Positions 37,651-51,100 of a DNA stretch of 64,000 nt are shown piece after piece. Under the pieces are notes generated by a model that was not told where the DNA came from, did not search any database, and saw only the letters and a program-made list of their open reading frames with translations. The number at the start of each line of letters is the position of its first letter. The stretch's first letter is position 1. The translations under genes and the position numbers were made by a program. This DNA is from Anseranas semipalmata (Eukaryota; Chordata; Aves; Anseriformes; Anseranatidae). The stretch is taken from contig VXAA01003303.1 of NCBI GenBank assembly GCA_013399115.1, positions 124,001-188,000 of the forward strand, written 5' to 3'.

Positions 37651-40600
37651 AAAGTTTTTGAAACATGGATTAAAATTTTTGTAAAAGCAACATCAAACAC
37701 AAATATAATAACATAAATTGCTAATTGGCTGAACTTCAAATCAGTTAATGAGGTATCTGCCTGAAACTAGATCCACAAAATATATAGTCTCCTATGTATG
37801 TCTACGATTTAAATTCTCAAAATTGTTATTCTATCCCTGTGGCTACAAAAAAAATCCGTAACATTGAAAGTCTCATGTAAGTATAAAATAATCTCTAAGT
37901 TTTTCAAGAGGAGTGTGCTCCAGAGTACACCAAGCATAGAACGCTGATCCCGCACAGCTTCTATCCACAGGGTCACTTCCTAGCCTAATGAGTACTTGTG
38001 CAAATATACCTGGGGTTTTATTTAACCAAATAAAACCCTGCTTAGCTTTGGAAAAATGTAAAGACATATTTATTCCATGTTCTATGAACTGGAACTTTTC
38101 TAACAAAACCGAGTTTGGTCAGAATAGTTCAGATCAGTTCAAAAAGGAAGCCTAGCATGTAAATGAAAAGGTGCAACTTGGACGGAAGGCAGATTTGACA
38201 TGACAATACTGAATTTACCATCTGTGTTTCTAGCTGTACAGTTCGCATCTTGGAATTCTGTGGCTACATCAGAATCCCAAAATTCTAGATGTTATGATGA
38301 CAAATCTTATCTCCTCTTGTCCCTGCTCCACCAAACACTTTCAAACTTAAAACTGTAGCCTGACTGCAACTAATGCAGTAATATCCTCCTGTGTTTGTAA
38401 AAAGTCTGAAAAAGTCATGCTGAGAAAGGATCTTCCAACATCATCATACAAACCACTAAATGCAGGATTCGTTGGTTAAGTCCTGTTGCCTTTGTCAGAC
38501 TCTTCAGTGACAGGTAAAGGTACTCCATAACCCAAAGAACCGAGTGGTTCTTCATGCTGCTGCCTTACTCTGTGGAAGACCACCTACAAATGTGCTTATA
38601 TCATTGCAGGCAGTATTGCAGCTGATTCTTCTTCCTCTGCCCTTCTGGGGAACCACTTCTAAGGGACATGATCTGCAAGTGGAATTCCACTGCCGTCCAC
38701 CAGCAGCACATACAGCGTTTTCAGTCATGAGTCACCTGCATTATTCTTTAACAAGCTGGCATCCAGGCTTTGAGGCATGCATCCTGATGCAACGAGTTCT
38801 GCAATTTAACAACTGTGTGGAAAAGTATCTCCCTTTCTGTGTTTTGAACCTGCTAGTTCCTTTCATGCCAGATCATTCTTGCACAGTTCGGAATGTTGCT
38901 GACAGAAGTGCTCAGGACAGCAGAGCAAAACAATTACTAGAAAGTTACTGAGTTGCTGAGCATGGAGGCAGGGGACTGGGATCTGCACTGCTGCAATCAT
39001 GGTGGAAAACTTAAGAAAGGGCCAACAAGTACAGACAATAGGAGCAGTTACAGTGCATCTGCTGGCTGAGAACAGCTTTTGCTTCTGTAGCTTAAGTGAT
39101 CTGACAAATGGCCAGGTGACAGTCTTTTAATTAAAATGTCCTCTGACAACCAGCTTTGGCATTTCAAACTAAGGAAGCTTATTAGACATTCTTATGGTAG
39201 GGTTATCACAATGTGCATAGAAAATAGTCCCAAACTTCCTTCTCCCATGGTCCCAGAGAACTGGTAGATGTCAACTCAGCACTGACCCTGCCAATCCCTG
39301 CAGAAGATCCTTCCGTGGGAGTATAAAATCTATAGGTAGGGAAGCCACTGGATTTTGGGCGTATCTTTGGCTAGACACAGTCTCAGGATTCAGAGATTTT
39401 CTACTGCGTGGAGTCCAGTCACAAAAGCAGAGGTTTGCTCTAGCGTATGAATGAGTTAGAGAAATACAAGGACTTCTGTAACCTTCATGTCTGACTTTAA
39501 ATCACTCATACTACTGAAAGGGTCACTGTCCTGGAATTTTACAACCTCTTGGTTCTCCGATTTCTTCGCAATGTTTGAATGAGAAAGGCTGCTACTTTAG
39601 CAGTCAGTGGGCTTCTGACAAGAACTGCCATTCTCTAAGAAAAAATTCCATTGGTTTTCAAATCCATACAAATCAGAATGAAAGGGCTCTTTAAGCTTCT
39701 TAAGATCTATAAATAAATTCCTTTTCTGTGTTGGAACAACCACAAAATGATGTTAATTAACAAATGGCAATGTTAAAGATTGCAGTGATCACTATGTATT
39801 GAGTTGCATTGCTTATGCACTTGTTAGTATCAGTGATGATCATATACGAAAAGAGAAAAGAAACTATCCAATTTATGATTCTGCAAGAAAATAATCTTTA
39901 AGTAGAACAAGACTAAAATAAGCACAAGAGGGTTTTTTTGTGTGTGTTTACAAAAATAACTTTTAACTAGAAGAAAATTCACAAATATCTGCTGAACAAG
40001 ATGTGAGATGAAAAATTATGAATGCTGTAAATTGGACATTCTGAACGCAACTAATCTAATGAGACCATTAGTGAGACACAACTTGGACACAGTATTATTG
40101 CATTGCTCTATCATAAATACAGTTGATTTAAAAACATTTTTCTCCAAGACTGGATCTAAATGTAAATTAGATTACTTGTCCTCTGCTACAATTGTTTTTG
40201 TTAACAATAATAAATATTTACATAAGAAATGGAGATGTAACATGTAGACTATATAATGTTTTTCTTAGTCATTTCAAATCTATCTGTGAATTCAAAAGCC
40301 AATTAATGTAAGATTCATATGATTGTTCTTATTGACTTCACCATAAGCATTGTCTACAAATATATATTTTTACATCTGCTCTTTAACTGTCTTCTGATTG
40401 AATTCTTACTGATTAGGGGAAGAATGCATCCCTGGATGCCTCACTTTCATTGTTGCCTTAAATCAAACCACTGCTGTCTCTACATTTCTAATACTTGCAC
40501 TATCACGTCATAGCCCAGAATATGAAATCAGAGTAAGATATCAGAATATGAGTTCACAGTAAGTGGGCTATTTAGCAGCAGCAAAGCAAGAAGGGTTAGA

Positions 40601-43600
40601 AAGTCAGGGACACATTTCTATACTAGATGACTTGAAGCATTCCCTCTTAAACCTATGTCAGTTTTAAAATTTATATAGAATTTATTTGCTTTAGATTTTA
40701 AGTGGTAAAAGTAATAGTGAAATATACATTTGCACTCCATTACTACTTCTCCGACCGATACAATTCCAGGCTTTCCTGTTCCACTGCTGACGGAAATTAC
40801 TAGGTAGTTCTTCACTCTTTCTTGTAGTAATTCTCTGAAACTCAATTTTAAGAGCCTAAATAGACTATGAAGTTTACTGAAAAAAAAAAAAAATACTATC
40901 AACTTTTAAAATCTTAATCTGCTGGCCTAAAATATCTGCCTATGCACAAAATCTATTTTTTTTTTATTTCAGCCATTCTTTTGCCAAAAGCCCCAGAGAT
41001 GTATTTTCCAGTAGGATTTACTGTTTACTTCAGTTTGTCTTTCCCTCAGACACTATTTTCTCTAACCAGTGGTATGCCTATTTTCCTATTAGATTAATCA
41101 GACAATGCAAAATTATTCCTTTATGTCTAAGATCTCTGCTACCCAAAAGATTAAAATTGTCCATATAGCGGACTTTTTAGTAAGTGATACAATAGCCAAT
41201 GAACTTTTGTTTGATTTTTTTTAATTTGTCTGAAAGACTTTTAATTTTGGAGGAGGGAGTGAATTCTCATTTTTCATTTCCATTTGTCATGAGGTAATTA
41301 TTATTGGTGGTAGGTTTATAACCAGGTGGAGAACTAGTTGCAGCATTGGAGCCTTCAGCTTTTTTACTGGAAGTAGTCTTTCTGAGTCCAGTGAGTAATA
41401 AATGATGTATAAATTTCAGTGTCTATGTCAGAATTTGGAGCAAGGGTTATGGCTACATGCACAAGTTGCAGCACGGTGAACTAGAATGCAGAATAATAAT
41501 GCATATTCATTTCCTTGAAATATTTGTTCACAGGTATAAATGAAAGATAGTTTACCATGGCTGTCGTTGGGATATAAACTTTAATTTAGCAAAGGCCAGA
41601 AATATGAAATGGTTAATGTTGATCTAACAATACATACTGAAGAACCAACCTTAGGGTTCACTATTGAAAATGTGTGACACTCATGTCAATAGCACTTAAA
41701 AGTATTACAGAGGCATTCAAAGATTTTTTTTGATAAAAAAAATACAGAATTATCAGTAAAATGTATATGTATGAGTACATAAGAGGGCTTTTTCATAGTA
41801 AAAGGTTTCTGAAGTTACAACCCAAATAATGAAAAGATCATTTTTTTGGCTCTTTTAAAAGAGCTAAAGAAAAGAATTCTACACTTCCAGAAATATTCTT
41901 TCAAACTCTGGCCAAAACCTACATGTTGAACAAAGTTTCCTCTTATAGTGAAACAAAGCATTCTGACACAGCCTCTGTCTGAACAAAAGGTTGTGTAATC
42001 TCTTCTCATGGGAAAAGATAGTTTCAATAGTGATTCTGCTCAAGCTGGTTTTTGAAGAAACTTTAGCTTTACAAGGAAAAAAAAAAAAAAAAGGAAAGGA
42101 AACCAAAAAGAACTACAGAATTTTTTAGAAAGAAAGAGTCACATCATTCAGATCTAATACAGCTGGCATACAGATGACAATAAGAAAGAAAACTAGGTAG
42201 GTATACCAAAATTTGTCTACTTGATAAAACTGGTAACACACCAACACAAACCTGGCCCTCCAGACAAGATGTTACATTCATACGAGACATTCATACGAGC
42301 ACCACACAGCAGTGCTGTGTCAATCACAGGTCCAGATAGTCTAGTGTCCTGTTACTGATATGACCAAAGGTGGATGTTCAGAGAAGGGTATATAGGAAGA
42401 AAGAATATAGGATGCATCACTAGGGTTCTCTGTCACTAGGGTTCAGCTATCAATTGTTTCAGGCTCAGGGAATACCTGAGCCTCAAGCATACCTTGAGTT
42501 CAGAAAATCTCATTTGCTCACTTCTTTATGGACATTTCTAGTCTATGTAAATGTTTAGAATCTATAACAGGTGCTTCCAAGACTTCTCTTGCATCAAGGA
42601 CATAAGCATTGTTCTCACATGTTCTGATAGTGAGATAATGGAGAAGATGATGTATACATATAATGGTTCCCACCAAAAGGTAGTTCCAGCTACCAAAAAA
42701 ACTCACAATAATTTGTATTATTCTGTTATTTTATTAATCATCATCATCATCATCATTTGGAAATGTAAAGTATTTCCATTGTAATAATTCTAAGACTGTA
42801 AATAAGCATTTCGGTGAATGTAGAAAACCGCATTTACAAAAGCTTGTATTTATATTTGTTAACGGCATTTTCCATTCAACTCAAAGTTCCATTCATAAAT
42901 TACTTCAATATCAAAGGTTTAAGAATATTCAGGGTCCCTTGTACTTTCATAGTGAGCAATCAAAGTTCTGCTTCCACCCTGGAATCTGTTACAATATTTT
43001 TTTGTTCTATCATTTCAATTACACACTGTGCCATGAACTTATTAGCCTTTAAGCAAAACTGAAGCAGAATACTTGCCTTCAATGTGTAACACCAACAAGT
43101 CTGTTGTAACACTGCACTTGTCTTTATGAGTAAAAAAAACTTTTGCTATTCATTTCAATTTTCTGAGTAACAACATCTCTTTAATTTTTCTACAGCCCCT
43201 AAACTTTAACACAGAGAACTTATCTGTTAACCAATTTTATTTCCATCCTTCTTGGTTTCTCTTCTCAATTTAAATATTCTGTTTATGGAAGGGGCTTACA
43301 GATCCAAGAAAATACTTCCTGACCGTTTTTTCCACGCTTATTGGGAGTGAAAGCCTGATAGATAGTATTTGTACTTCTGAATAAATTTAATCCCTGCATC
43401 ATCTGTATTCTGTGCTGTTCAAGTGCTGTTGGCCTCATCATTTTTTTTTTTGTTTCTCACATGTAGGCTTTCCAAAATGCTAGGGATTTGTTACTTATCA
43501 GTATTTTATTATTCTTGCAATTTAACAGGATCTGAATTTGTTCATGACCACATGTTCCAAAACTATTTTCTACTACCTGCACTTTTGCAATATTCTCTCT

Positions 43601-44744
43601 ACTTGATAAAATAGCTGTTTCTATTTGACAGGCTGTTAACTTTTTCTAGATGAACCATGTCCATCATGTCTTGGGACATCTGGTGCACATCAGGAACATT
43701 ATTTGTAATTTATGTCTAGTAAATAAAATGTGCATTAAATTTGCAAAATATGTGGTAAATGGCAATTTAAGTAGCTTATTAACATAGATTTTTCAATCTA
43801 CTTGCAGATTAATTCCTTTGATTTTAAATAGTTTTACAGTAAATTGCAGGGGTGTAGGTGGATGATGCACTTATCTGACACTCTTCAAGTAACCACGCTG
43901 TAAAGGAACCAGACATGATTCTTTCCAGTAGTTAACCTGGCACCTGACATCGCAAATTGCTCTATGAAGAAGTCAGAGTAGATTCTTCATGTCAATTTAT
44001 TTGTAGCATCAGACCTCAACTTTTTTTTATGTTCCAAGAATGCTAAGTGATAACTCATTCTCAATTACATTGCTCTGCTAGTATAAAAAATCCACAGCAT
44101 GTACGTAAATGTCTTGCTGACTGCAATCTCTCTCTTTGATTTTTCAAAGAAAGACTGTAGGCACCTACCATCAGGCGAAGATTTTAAGCTCTCAGTAAGG
44201 CACACAAATGTGAGAAGTCTGAGTATGTGATAATTCTAAGCAAGGCACATACGTGATAATTCTGAATAATGCACCTAAATGCTTCAGAGGGGCAGAATTT
44301 AAGACCCATTATTATTGACTAGTTTCGACAGCTCCCCACTATAGAATACTGACTTGCATCCCTAGGAATAATAAATGCCTTATTGAAAGATAACATACAT
44401 TCCTGAAAAGCTGAACCACTGGGGAGAGCTGAGGATTCATAAGGCAAAGAAACTGACTCAGTTTTAGTGCAATGCTGCAAACTAAAGGAGCTGCTGAGGC
44501 CCAGAAATGTACAAAAGAGGCAGGACTGAATATGAATGGAGTAATTTTACCTCTTTATACAGTGCTGGAGAGAACAATATTAGGATAGCCATCTGAACAA
44601 ATACAAGAAAGGAAACTACTGGCTGGATGTTAATGTTACAGAAAAGAGCTTTAGAACCTACTGTGAATTTTAAGCTAAAACTGAGTGAAGTGCTGTGCTG
44701 TTGCAAAAATCAAATATGTTACTGTAAGGTATAACAAGAATGTG
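37651..44744. other. Non-coding DNA, no gene recognised
   Basis: The longest open frame is at 38544-38951 (135 codons, plus strand), with no recognised domain. It has leucine-rich stretches but no clear signal peptide or topology, so I do not call it a gene. An (ATC)n microsatellite of about seven units lies at 42736-42756. A short direct duplication (ACATTCATACGAG) occurs near 42276-42302, and poly(A) runs lie near 40879-40893 and 42078-42092. Confidence 0.55.
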
Positions 44745-45015
44745 AAGTAATCCTTAGGCTCTGTTCAGCATTAGGAAGGTCTTATCTGGAGTATCGTGCC
44801 CCATTTTAGTTAGGAGATTTAGTTTCTAGTGGTAAGGATAGTTAAGCATTGCCTAGAGAGGTTATAGACTCTGCAGTGGTGGAAGTCTTTAAGAACAGGT
44901 TAGATAAACCTGGATCAAAAATGGGTATAGCTGATCCCGCCCTGGAGCAGTGGATGAACTGGATAACTTTGCCTAGTATCCTTCCAGCCCTATTTTGTAT
45001 GAATGCTATGAATTT
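44745..45015 (+). mobile_element. Old CR1 LINE 3' end
   Basis: The segment contains the CR1 phrase GTGGAAGTCTTTAAGAACAG followed by a run equivalent to the end of ORF2. It then has CCTTCCAGCCCTATTTTGTATGAATGCTATGAAT, which matches the CR1 3'UTR (CTTCCAGCCCTATGATTCTATGA type) with substitutions. The 5' part (about 44757-44830) is a poorer match to the preceding ORF2 region. Frames are broken. It is an ancient, non-coding, 5'-truncated copy. Confidence 0.8.
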
Positions 45016-46800
45016 TACAATTATGTGAATAAAACATACAGTTCTGGTAGGATATTGAAATATAGTGGAAAGTACAGAAAAACTGAAAAATTGATGTTGA
45101 AAAAGTCATGTTTTGGTAAGACATTTAAAAGAACTTAAGCTACTTTTCCAAAGTTGAAAAGTATTTGCACTGAGATGAAAAATACTTGTAGAGAAAATGC
45201 TAATTCTGATACCATCTGTAGGTAGGTAGAGAAATATAACAACAACAAAAAAATCACTGACTAAAACCTAGACAAGTTCACACTGGAAGGGTGTTAGCAA
45301 GATGCCAGCCACTGAGGCAAACTAGCAAAAACCCACACCAGGATTTGAGGCAGAGACCTTTCTGAAAGATGTGGTTTGGGGAAGTTTTACTTCGACAAAG
45401 ATACAATGCGTAAGTACAGGAGATACTTACATTTTGGTATGCTGGATTTCAGACTCAATTATCCAGTGGTGCCTTCTAACTTTACATGGTAACCAACCTA
45501 TAAAATACTTTTCCTTCTCTGAAACTTCTTGGTGTATTAAAAGCCTCATTCCCAGTTTTCTGAAAAGTCTTTTAGGACTATGACAGTATCAACCACTTCA
45601 AACACTAGGTTTCTTCTAGGTGAAAGTAAAAGAATTAAAATCCTTTTTGCCAGAAATATAGTACAGTGTGATAGGTTCTATTTTGTAATGATGGAATATC
45701 TCAGTCCTAATTCATAAAGCATAAAAGAACTGTTTGCAGGGTATGGAAGAAATCTTCCTGTTTGGGGAAAAAAAAAAAAAGTCCAGATGCTTGCAAGGTA
45801 AAGAAGGACCTGCCTGGAAATTGCTAATATTTAACAGATTCTATTTGGACTTTCATTTTTTGTCTCAGCATGGGCCCCATTATAGGGAAGATAAAATTGG
45901 GCCCAGAGGGAAAAAAGAAATAAGCAAATCCCCTATAATTGGCATCGGTTTCACTGGCATTGCAAATTTTCAGCTTTTTTCAGGATCAGGTCCCTACATT
46001 TTATGTTCATCTTCCTGGCTATATCTCTGTAAGTCTAATTAGTCTTTAAGTTGGAAATGACAGCAGGGGAGCTATTCTTTCTAAAAAACAGAAAACAAGC
46101 TTGTATCTGTCTTGCTTTCCAAACTAGCAGAGCTCTGTGCTTAACATGAATAAAAATAAATGATGAATTTCATGCCTTAAAATATATATATAAAAAAAAT
46201 TGGTGTTCCAGTGCATCATAAATGAGATGTCTTCACTTGCCTAGAAGATACCAGAATTACAGAGCAACAGAAATTCCAGTGGGATGCGATGGCTAATTTC
46301 TATGCTATCTTTTCCAGCTATTGTCATAAGCTATATTCATATGCAATTTTCTCACCTCTTGCATTTTAGGCATAGTCTGCATTTTGCTTTGCCATTTGTC
46401 CATGTGGGCACAACTGAAGGCACATTTTCTCAAACGAGATATTCTACTGTAGCATACGGTAAGAACAGAAATGATTTTTGAATGTAACTTTGACACACAA
46501 AAAAACTCATGAATATATTCATGAAGTCAATATTCCCATAGACTCTCTGACCTTCAAAATTTTTCTGAAGACTGTAGATTAAGAATTCAATGAACACTTG
46601 TGGAAAGAATGTAATTGCCATTCCAACCTTGTTAGGTAATACAAGAGAAGTAGAAACAATGGACAGAGAAGGAACAGTCCTTTTGAACTGAAAGAAGACA
46701 CATATACACATGCAACATTGAATGGGGGATAGATGGTTTGAATGTGTATGGAAGATAATGACACCTGCTTCCATTCCATGCAGAAAACAGGTATCTAAAA

Positions 46801-46832
<32 letters not shown>

Positions 46833-47575
46833 AAGGGCTGCATCTCAAAGGAATAATAAATAGATGCCTCTTGCCTTTGCAGTTTTTGACAAATAAAGGT
46901 CAGAAAGTCAGTCAGTATCTACCTGTTCAGAGAAATGCTGAATACCCTGCACAGAGTAGGTCTTTCTTTTCTCTGTGTGTTGCTTTGGTTCCAATGATAT
47001 TTCCAGTTTCCATACCTCTCTAGAAAACTTCACTCCATCATAGATCTTCTGCACTGGTACTCCTCAAAAAGCGTGTCATACTGAAGCCTGATGAAATTCC
47101 ATACACATACTTGACTCAGAAGACTGCCTCCATGAACAGGAAGTAATTGGTGCTACCTCCTGCTAATTTAGAAGCAGGAAAACCAGTATAAACCTGTAAT
47201 AAATATTTTAAATTTTCTATGCTTTCTTTACACAATAAAAGGATCCAAGACTGCTCTTAATGTTTCAGAATATGAGATGTAATGTAATGTATCAACCCCA
47301 AGACTACTTATTTTACAATTTGCAGTAGCATACTTATTTGCCTTTTCCTATGAGACAACTGCTTATATGAATAGGAAGTGTTAACAACTACATAAATTCA
47401 GCATTTCATGTTCATTAACATTTCATATATTAATAGAAAGTTACAGGAACTATTTTGGAGAAGTTAAAAAATAACAACGTATAGTCCATTTGCTTCACTC
47501 ACTGGAGGAATATATGCATGGTAGCCAAAACACAGCCAGTAACATCTCCTTATTAAAAATGTGTTGAGCGGCGTA
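45016..47575. other. Non-coding DNA upstream of the CpG island
   Basis: Holds a compound microsatellite of ACC and AAC units at about 46800-46829 and AT-rich sequence. Open frames at 45734-46042 and 46430-46843 have no recognised domain, and the second is largely the translation of the microsatellite. The immediate left flank of copy B carries a TATAATA at 47574-47580. Confidence 0.55.
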
Positions 47576-48047
47576 TAATACCAGCTTGCCCTGAACGTGA
47601 ACACAAGCCTACTAAAAGGTGCAAGTGGCGACAGCGTGCAGGCATTCCGTCGCGCTGCCGCGGCCCAGCCAGACGCAGCTGTGCATAAGCACGCCAGCAA
47701 TGCGACCACCGCCAGACAACGATGGGCGCCGCCGCAGGCGGGAGGCGGCCAGGGAGCCCGGGTGGCCAGGCCGAGGACAATACGAGGCCGCGGGGCTGGC
47801 GGCAGGCCGCGCACCCCCAGTACACAGGAAGGAGACGGGCCAGACAAAAGAGATGGAGACGAGCAGCAGCGGGGGCAGGGCAGGGGAGGGGAGCGAGAGC
47901 CTAAAACCGGCGGGCGTGAGGGAGGAGAAGGGGAGAAGAGAGCCCGCAGGCCCGCCCGGGCTCCCCGCTCGCCGCCCCGCAGCTCCCGCGCCGGCTCGCC
48001 CGCACCTCGGCCTCCGCCGGCCTCCAGGGACCGCAGCCCCGCGGCCT
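47576..48047 (+). repeat. 472-bp CpG-rich inverted repeat, copy B
   Basis: This is the reverse-complement partner of 3880-4351, equal in length and differing at two positions. CpG-rich sequence continues past its right end to about 48160, whereas copy A passes at once into unrelated DNA. This favours B as the original location and A as the derived copy. The same low-complexity Arg/Pro/Gly frames are present and are not considered coding. A 7-bp inverted pair, GTTGAGC at 47563-47569 and GCTCAAC at 48048-48054, brackets the block. Confidence 0.9.
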
Positions 48048-48138
48048 GCTCAACCCTTCGGCACCGAGGCGCTGGGGACCACGAGGTCGGTGTTTGTGGT
48101 GGTGGTGCTTAACGCTGGGTGAGACCTCACCACCGGCA
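47600..48138 (+). promoter_or_regulatory. CpG island; likely promoter and untranslated exon 1 of the zinc-finger gene
   Basis: About 550 bp with very high G+C and many undepleted CpG dinucleotides, typical of a vertebrate housekeeping-type promoter. At the right end the sequence GGCA/GTAAGT gives a full-consensus splice donor with GT at 48139-48140, which would close a first exon at 48138. The next good acceptor with a matching coding exon on this strand is at 53541. The transcription start cannot be placed. Several potential ATG codons lie inside the island, so a translated upstream frame is possible but not supported. The exon-1 assignment is inference from position and splice-site quality. 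Confidence 0.5.
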
Positions 48139-51100
48139 GTAAGTGTGCGCGGCGTGGATGAATTCAGTAAGGCTTGGCTTTACAGTTTCAGAGTGGCCTC
48201 ATTTGCCAGTCTCCTCAACACGCCAGTTTTGTAAACCTCTAATTCTTTAACTGAAATATATATATGTATATGTAATTATATTCATTTGCAACAACATTTT
48301 ATGCGTTCTAACATTGATACGGTTTGTAGACAGCTGTATCTGCTTGTCTTGCTCCTAATGTTAGCAAACATGTATGCTTTGTTTTTCTGCTAACAGGGAG
48401 TTTCACGTACGTAGGGTTCAGAGGGAGTCCTGTACCTGGTTCCCTGTGTGAACTGTACCTATGGGCAAGACAGATAGGAGAATGGCTGAAAAAAAAAAAA
48501 CTTTGCCAAATGTGTCACAAGATGTGGAGGTTTTGTAACATTTTGAGGATGTGTGAACAGAGCTCCAAGTGATGATGTTGCAGATTTTGGGAGGTTGATG
48601 TTTTTCATAAGAACTGCGTATGTTTATTTGAGTGCACTCTGTCAGTGGTAATCAGCTCTCTTTTTTCTATTTATAGTTTTTCCATCAGAGCTAAGAGATC
48701 TCATTGGAAAGCTCTTGTGTATAGATTTCCATATCCTATGATCTTTCTGTTATGGCCTAAGGTTTGTCCAATGTGAAGAGGAAACCTGCAACACAGTGCA
48801 CTGCATGTCCAGCTGGACTAAAGAGTCTTGGGACAAAAAGGCTAAGAGCATTTTTGTAGTTAGCTAGCCCTTCATTGTTTTACCTGGATGGGGGGTGGGG
48901 GTGTTGTTTGTCATCGTGGGCTGGATTTCACTCTTTTGTACTGAGGTGAAATCTTGTAGTGGTGTTAAAAAAAGATGTTCAGGCAGAAGCAGAACATGAA
49001 GGGGGAGCGCTGGGCCTGAGGAGCTTGACCAGGCTTGGAAACAGGATTCTGCTTTCTAGCCGCAGACTCAGCTATCACCAATCCTCATCAAACACTGAAG
49101 TATTAAGTGCTTCATCCTATATGAAGGAAGTAACCTTGGCCTTCAGATAAGTCTGCCTCATAGTGATTTTCCGGCTAGTTGGCAGAATGCTGCAGGCAGA
49201 TGAAGAGCAGTGTGCCCAGAAGCAACTGAGAAGTTCAGGCCCGTGGCAGAGCTTGCCCTCCTGCGCCCAGGGGAGCAGGAGCCAGAGCCAAGGCACCTCA
49301 CTGGGCACTTTGGCAGCTCTAGCAGTTTTGCTAGGCTGGGACATCAAGATTACCTTGACTCACAGCTTGAGTCAAGCTTATTTTTTTTTCAGAGTTTCAG
49401 ATCTGCCTTCCCAAAGTGTCTGAGGAGAGGGAGGATTGGAGAGGGGATGCAGCAACATGCTGCAAAACTGAGAAAAACTTCTAGAGATATCCTGGACTTG
49501 GAGCTCATGTTGGACTTATAATTAGCCCTCCTTCGTTTTTACAAGGCCTGTCATGGTCATACATTTTCTGTCTGGAACACAGAAGAATTTCTTCAAAGAG
49601 GCAATCTCTTCAAAACTGAAAATGTGACTGACTGAAGTGTTAAGCAGCTGAGCAGTTTGCAAAATTATTCCTAGGCCTCATAACACGAAGGGGGATTTGG
49701 CACCTCCTGTTTTCCTGTCGCAGCCACCCCGTGGTGCTTAATACAAGCAATTGAGGAACACCAGCCACATTTCCAGACGTAGGAACCAAGGTCCAGCTGA
49801 AACCTGGGGTGGACGCAGCTTCTCTCAGTGGCACTGTGAACCACTCCTGAGGCGGCAGGTGCTACAGCAGGCAAAGTCCACGCTGCTGCCACGGCCCCTC
49901 AGGAGCAGCACCACCTCTTCCCTTCCCCTCGCCTGGTCAGGGCGCTGCCACTTGGTTCCCCTCACCCAGCAGCCCCTGGTCTCTGCTACATGCGGAGAGG
50001 GGACCCAGGGCTGTCCCTGCAGTCACACCTGGCCCTAGCCTGTGTGGCCAGGGACCCTGCATCTCACACGGGGGAGAGAGCCTGAGCCCAGGCCATGGCA
50101 CCACGTGCTCTCACTGGACCGCGTCCCGTGTGCCTTCACAGGGCCACATCCCCATGTACCTCATCTTGGTCTTCTCTTCCCAGGTCAGACCTGGAGTCTG
50201 GAAGTCCTGGCTCTCGTGTAAGTGTTGACACAGGACCCAGCAACTACTCGAGTCACAGGCCTTCGTGTCAAAAACTCTCCTCCAGCACAAATTTCATGAC
50301 AGTTTTGGAAGACTGTTCAGCAAGGTATTTACATACTAGATTGCATTGATCTCTGCTTGTTTTTTAAAGACTATATTTTAACGCTATGGTACTTAAAATG
50401 TGCTCTAAGTCAAATTATTATGAGGACATATTGTGTATGTAAGTTATACCATCTAGAAAAGGAGAATAAATGAATGGTAAAATCAGATTAAAAGTTCCTC
50501 CTTACCGAGGCTGAAATAATTTTGAAACTTTCAAACTTTTCTGCCTCCGCTCTGCTAGTGCATCTGTACATGCTTCTCTCCACTGCAGGACTCGCATGCA
50601 TTGGCCCTAAGATAGCTCTTGCAGTAGTTTACTAAGTTTGCCTTCCTTTTAAAGACTGAGACAGCATAGCATACTGTATTTTTAAATACAGCTTGCAGTT
50701 GTCTGCAGCTGTATTTTTAAATACAGCTTGCAGGAGTGTATAGCTAGTGCATGTGACAGTGTTTGCTGTCTGACAGTTTTTATATGTCTTCCAAAGTTCA
50801 GCTCATAAAAACTACCACACTAGCTGAGACCGAAGATCCACCGTCTCAGTTTCTCTGACAGTTTGGTATTAATAGATTTCCAGCTGTCACAGGTGGAAAA
50901 GCACTCAGCTTTTTGCAAATGCAAATTCTAAATAACTGTGAGGGGAACTACGTATTTTTAACATTATTACTCTTAGAAATTACATTTAAAGTTATGTTTC
51001 TATAGTATGAATTATGTAAACAATGTTACAACTTCAAGGGATCATGAAAGAGGTGTTCCAATACTGTAAAGCTGGATTATCATTAATGAGATAATAAAAA

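Noticed and set aside
38544..38951. 135-codon ATG-started frame
   Set aside because: It has no recognisable domain, splice context, CpG promoter or clear membrane topology. A frame of this length is plausible by chance in 64 kb read in six frames.
44180..44285. Imperfect repeats (ACGTGATAATTCT-type words) suggestive of an array
   Set aside because: There are only two or three imperfect copies without regular spacers. This is a local duplication, not a CRISPR-like or satellite array.
47464..48122. Open frames of 127-171 codons over copy B
   Set aside because: They are the same GC-rich artefacts as in copy A. The near-identical translations reflect the DNA duplication and do not show protein conservation.
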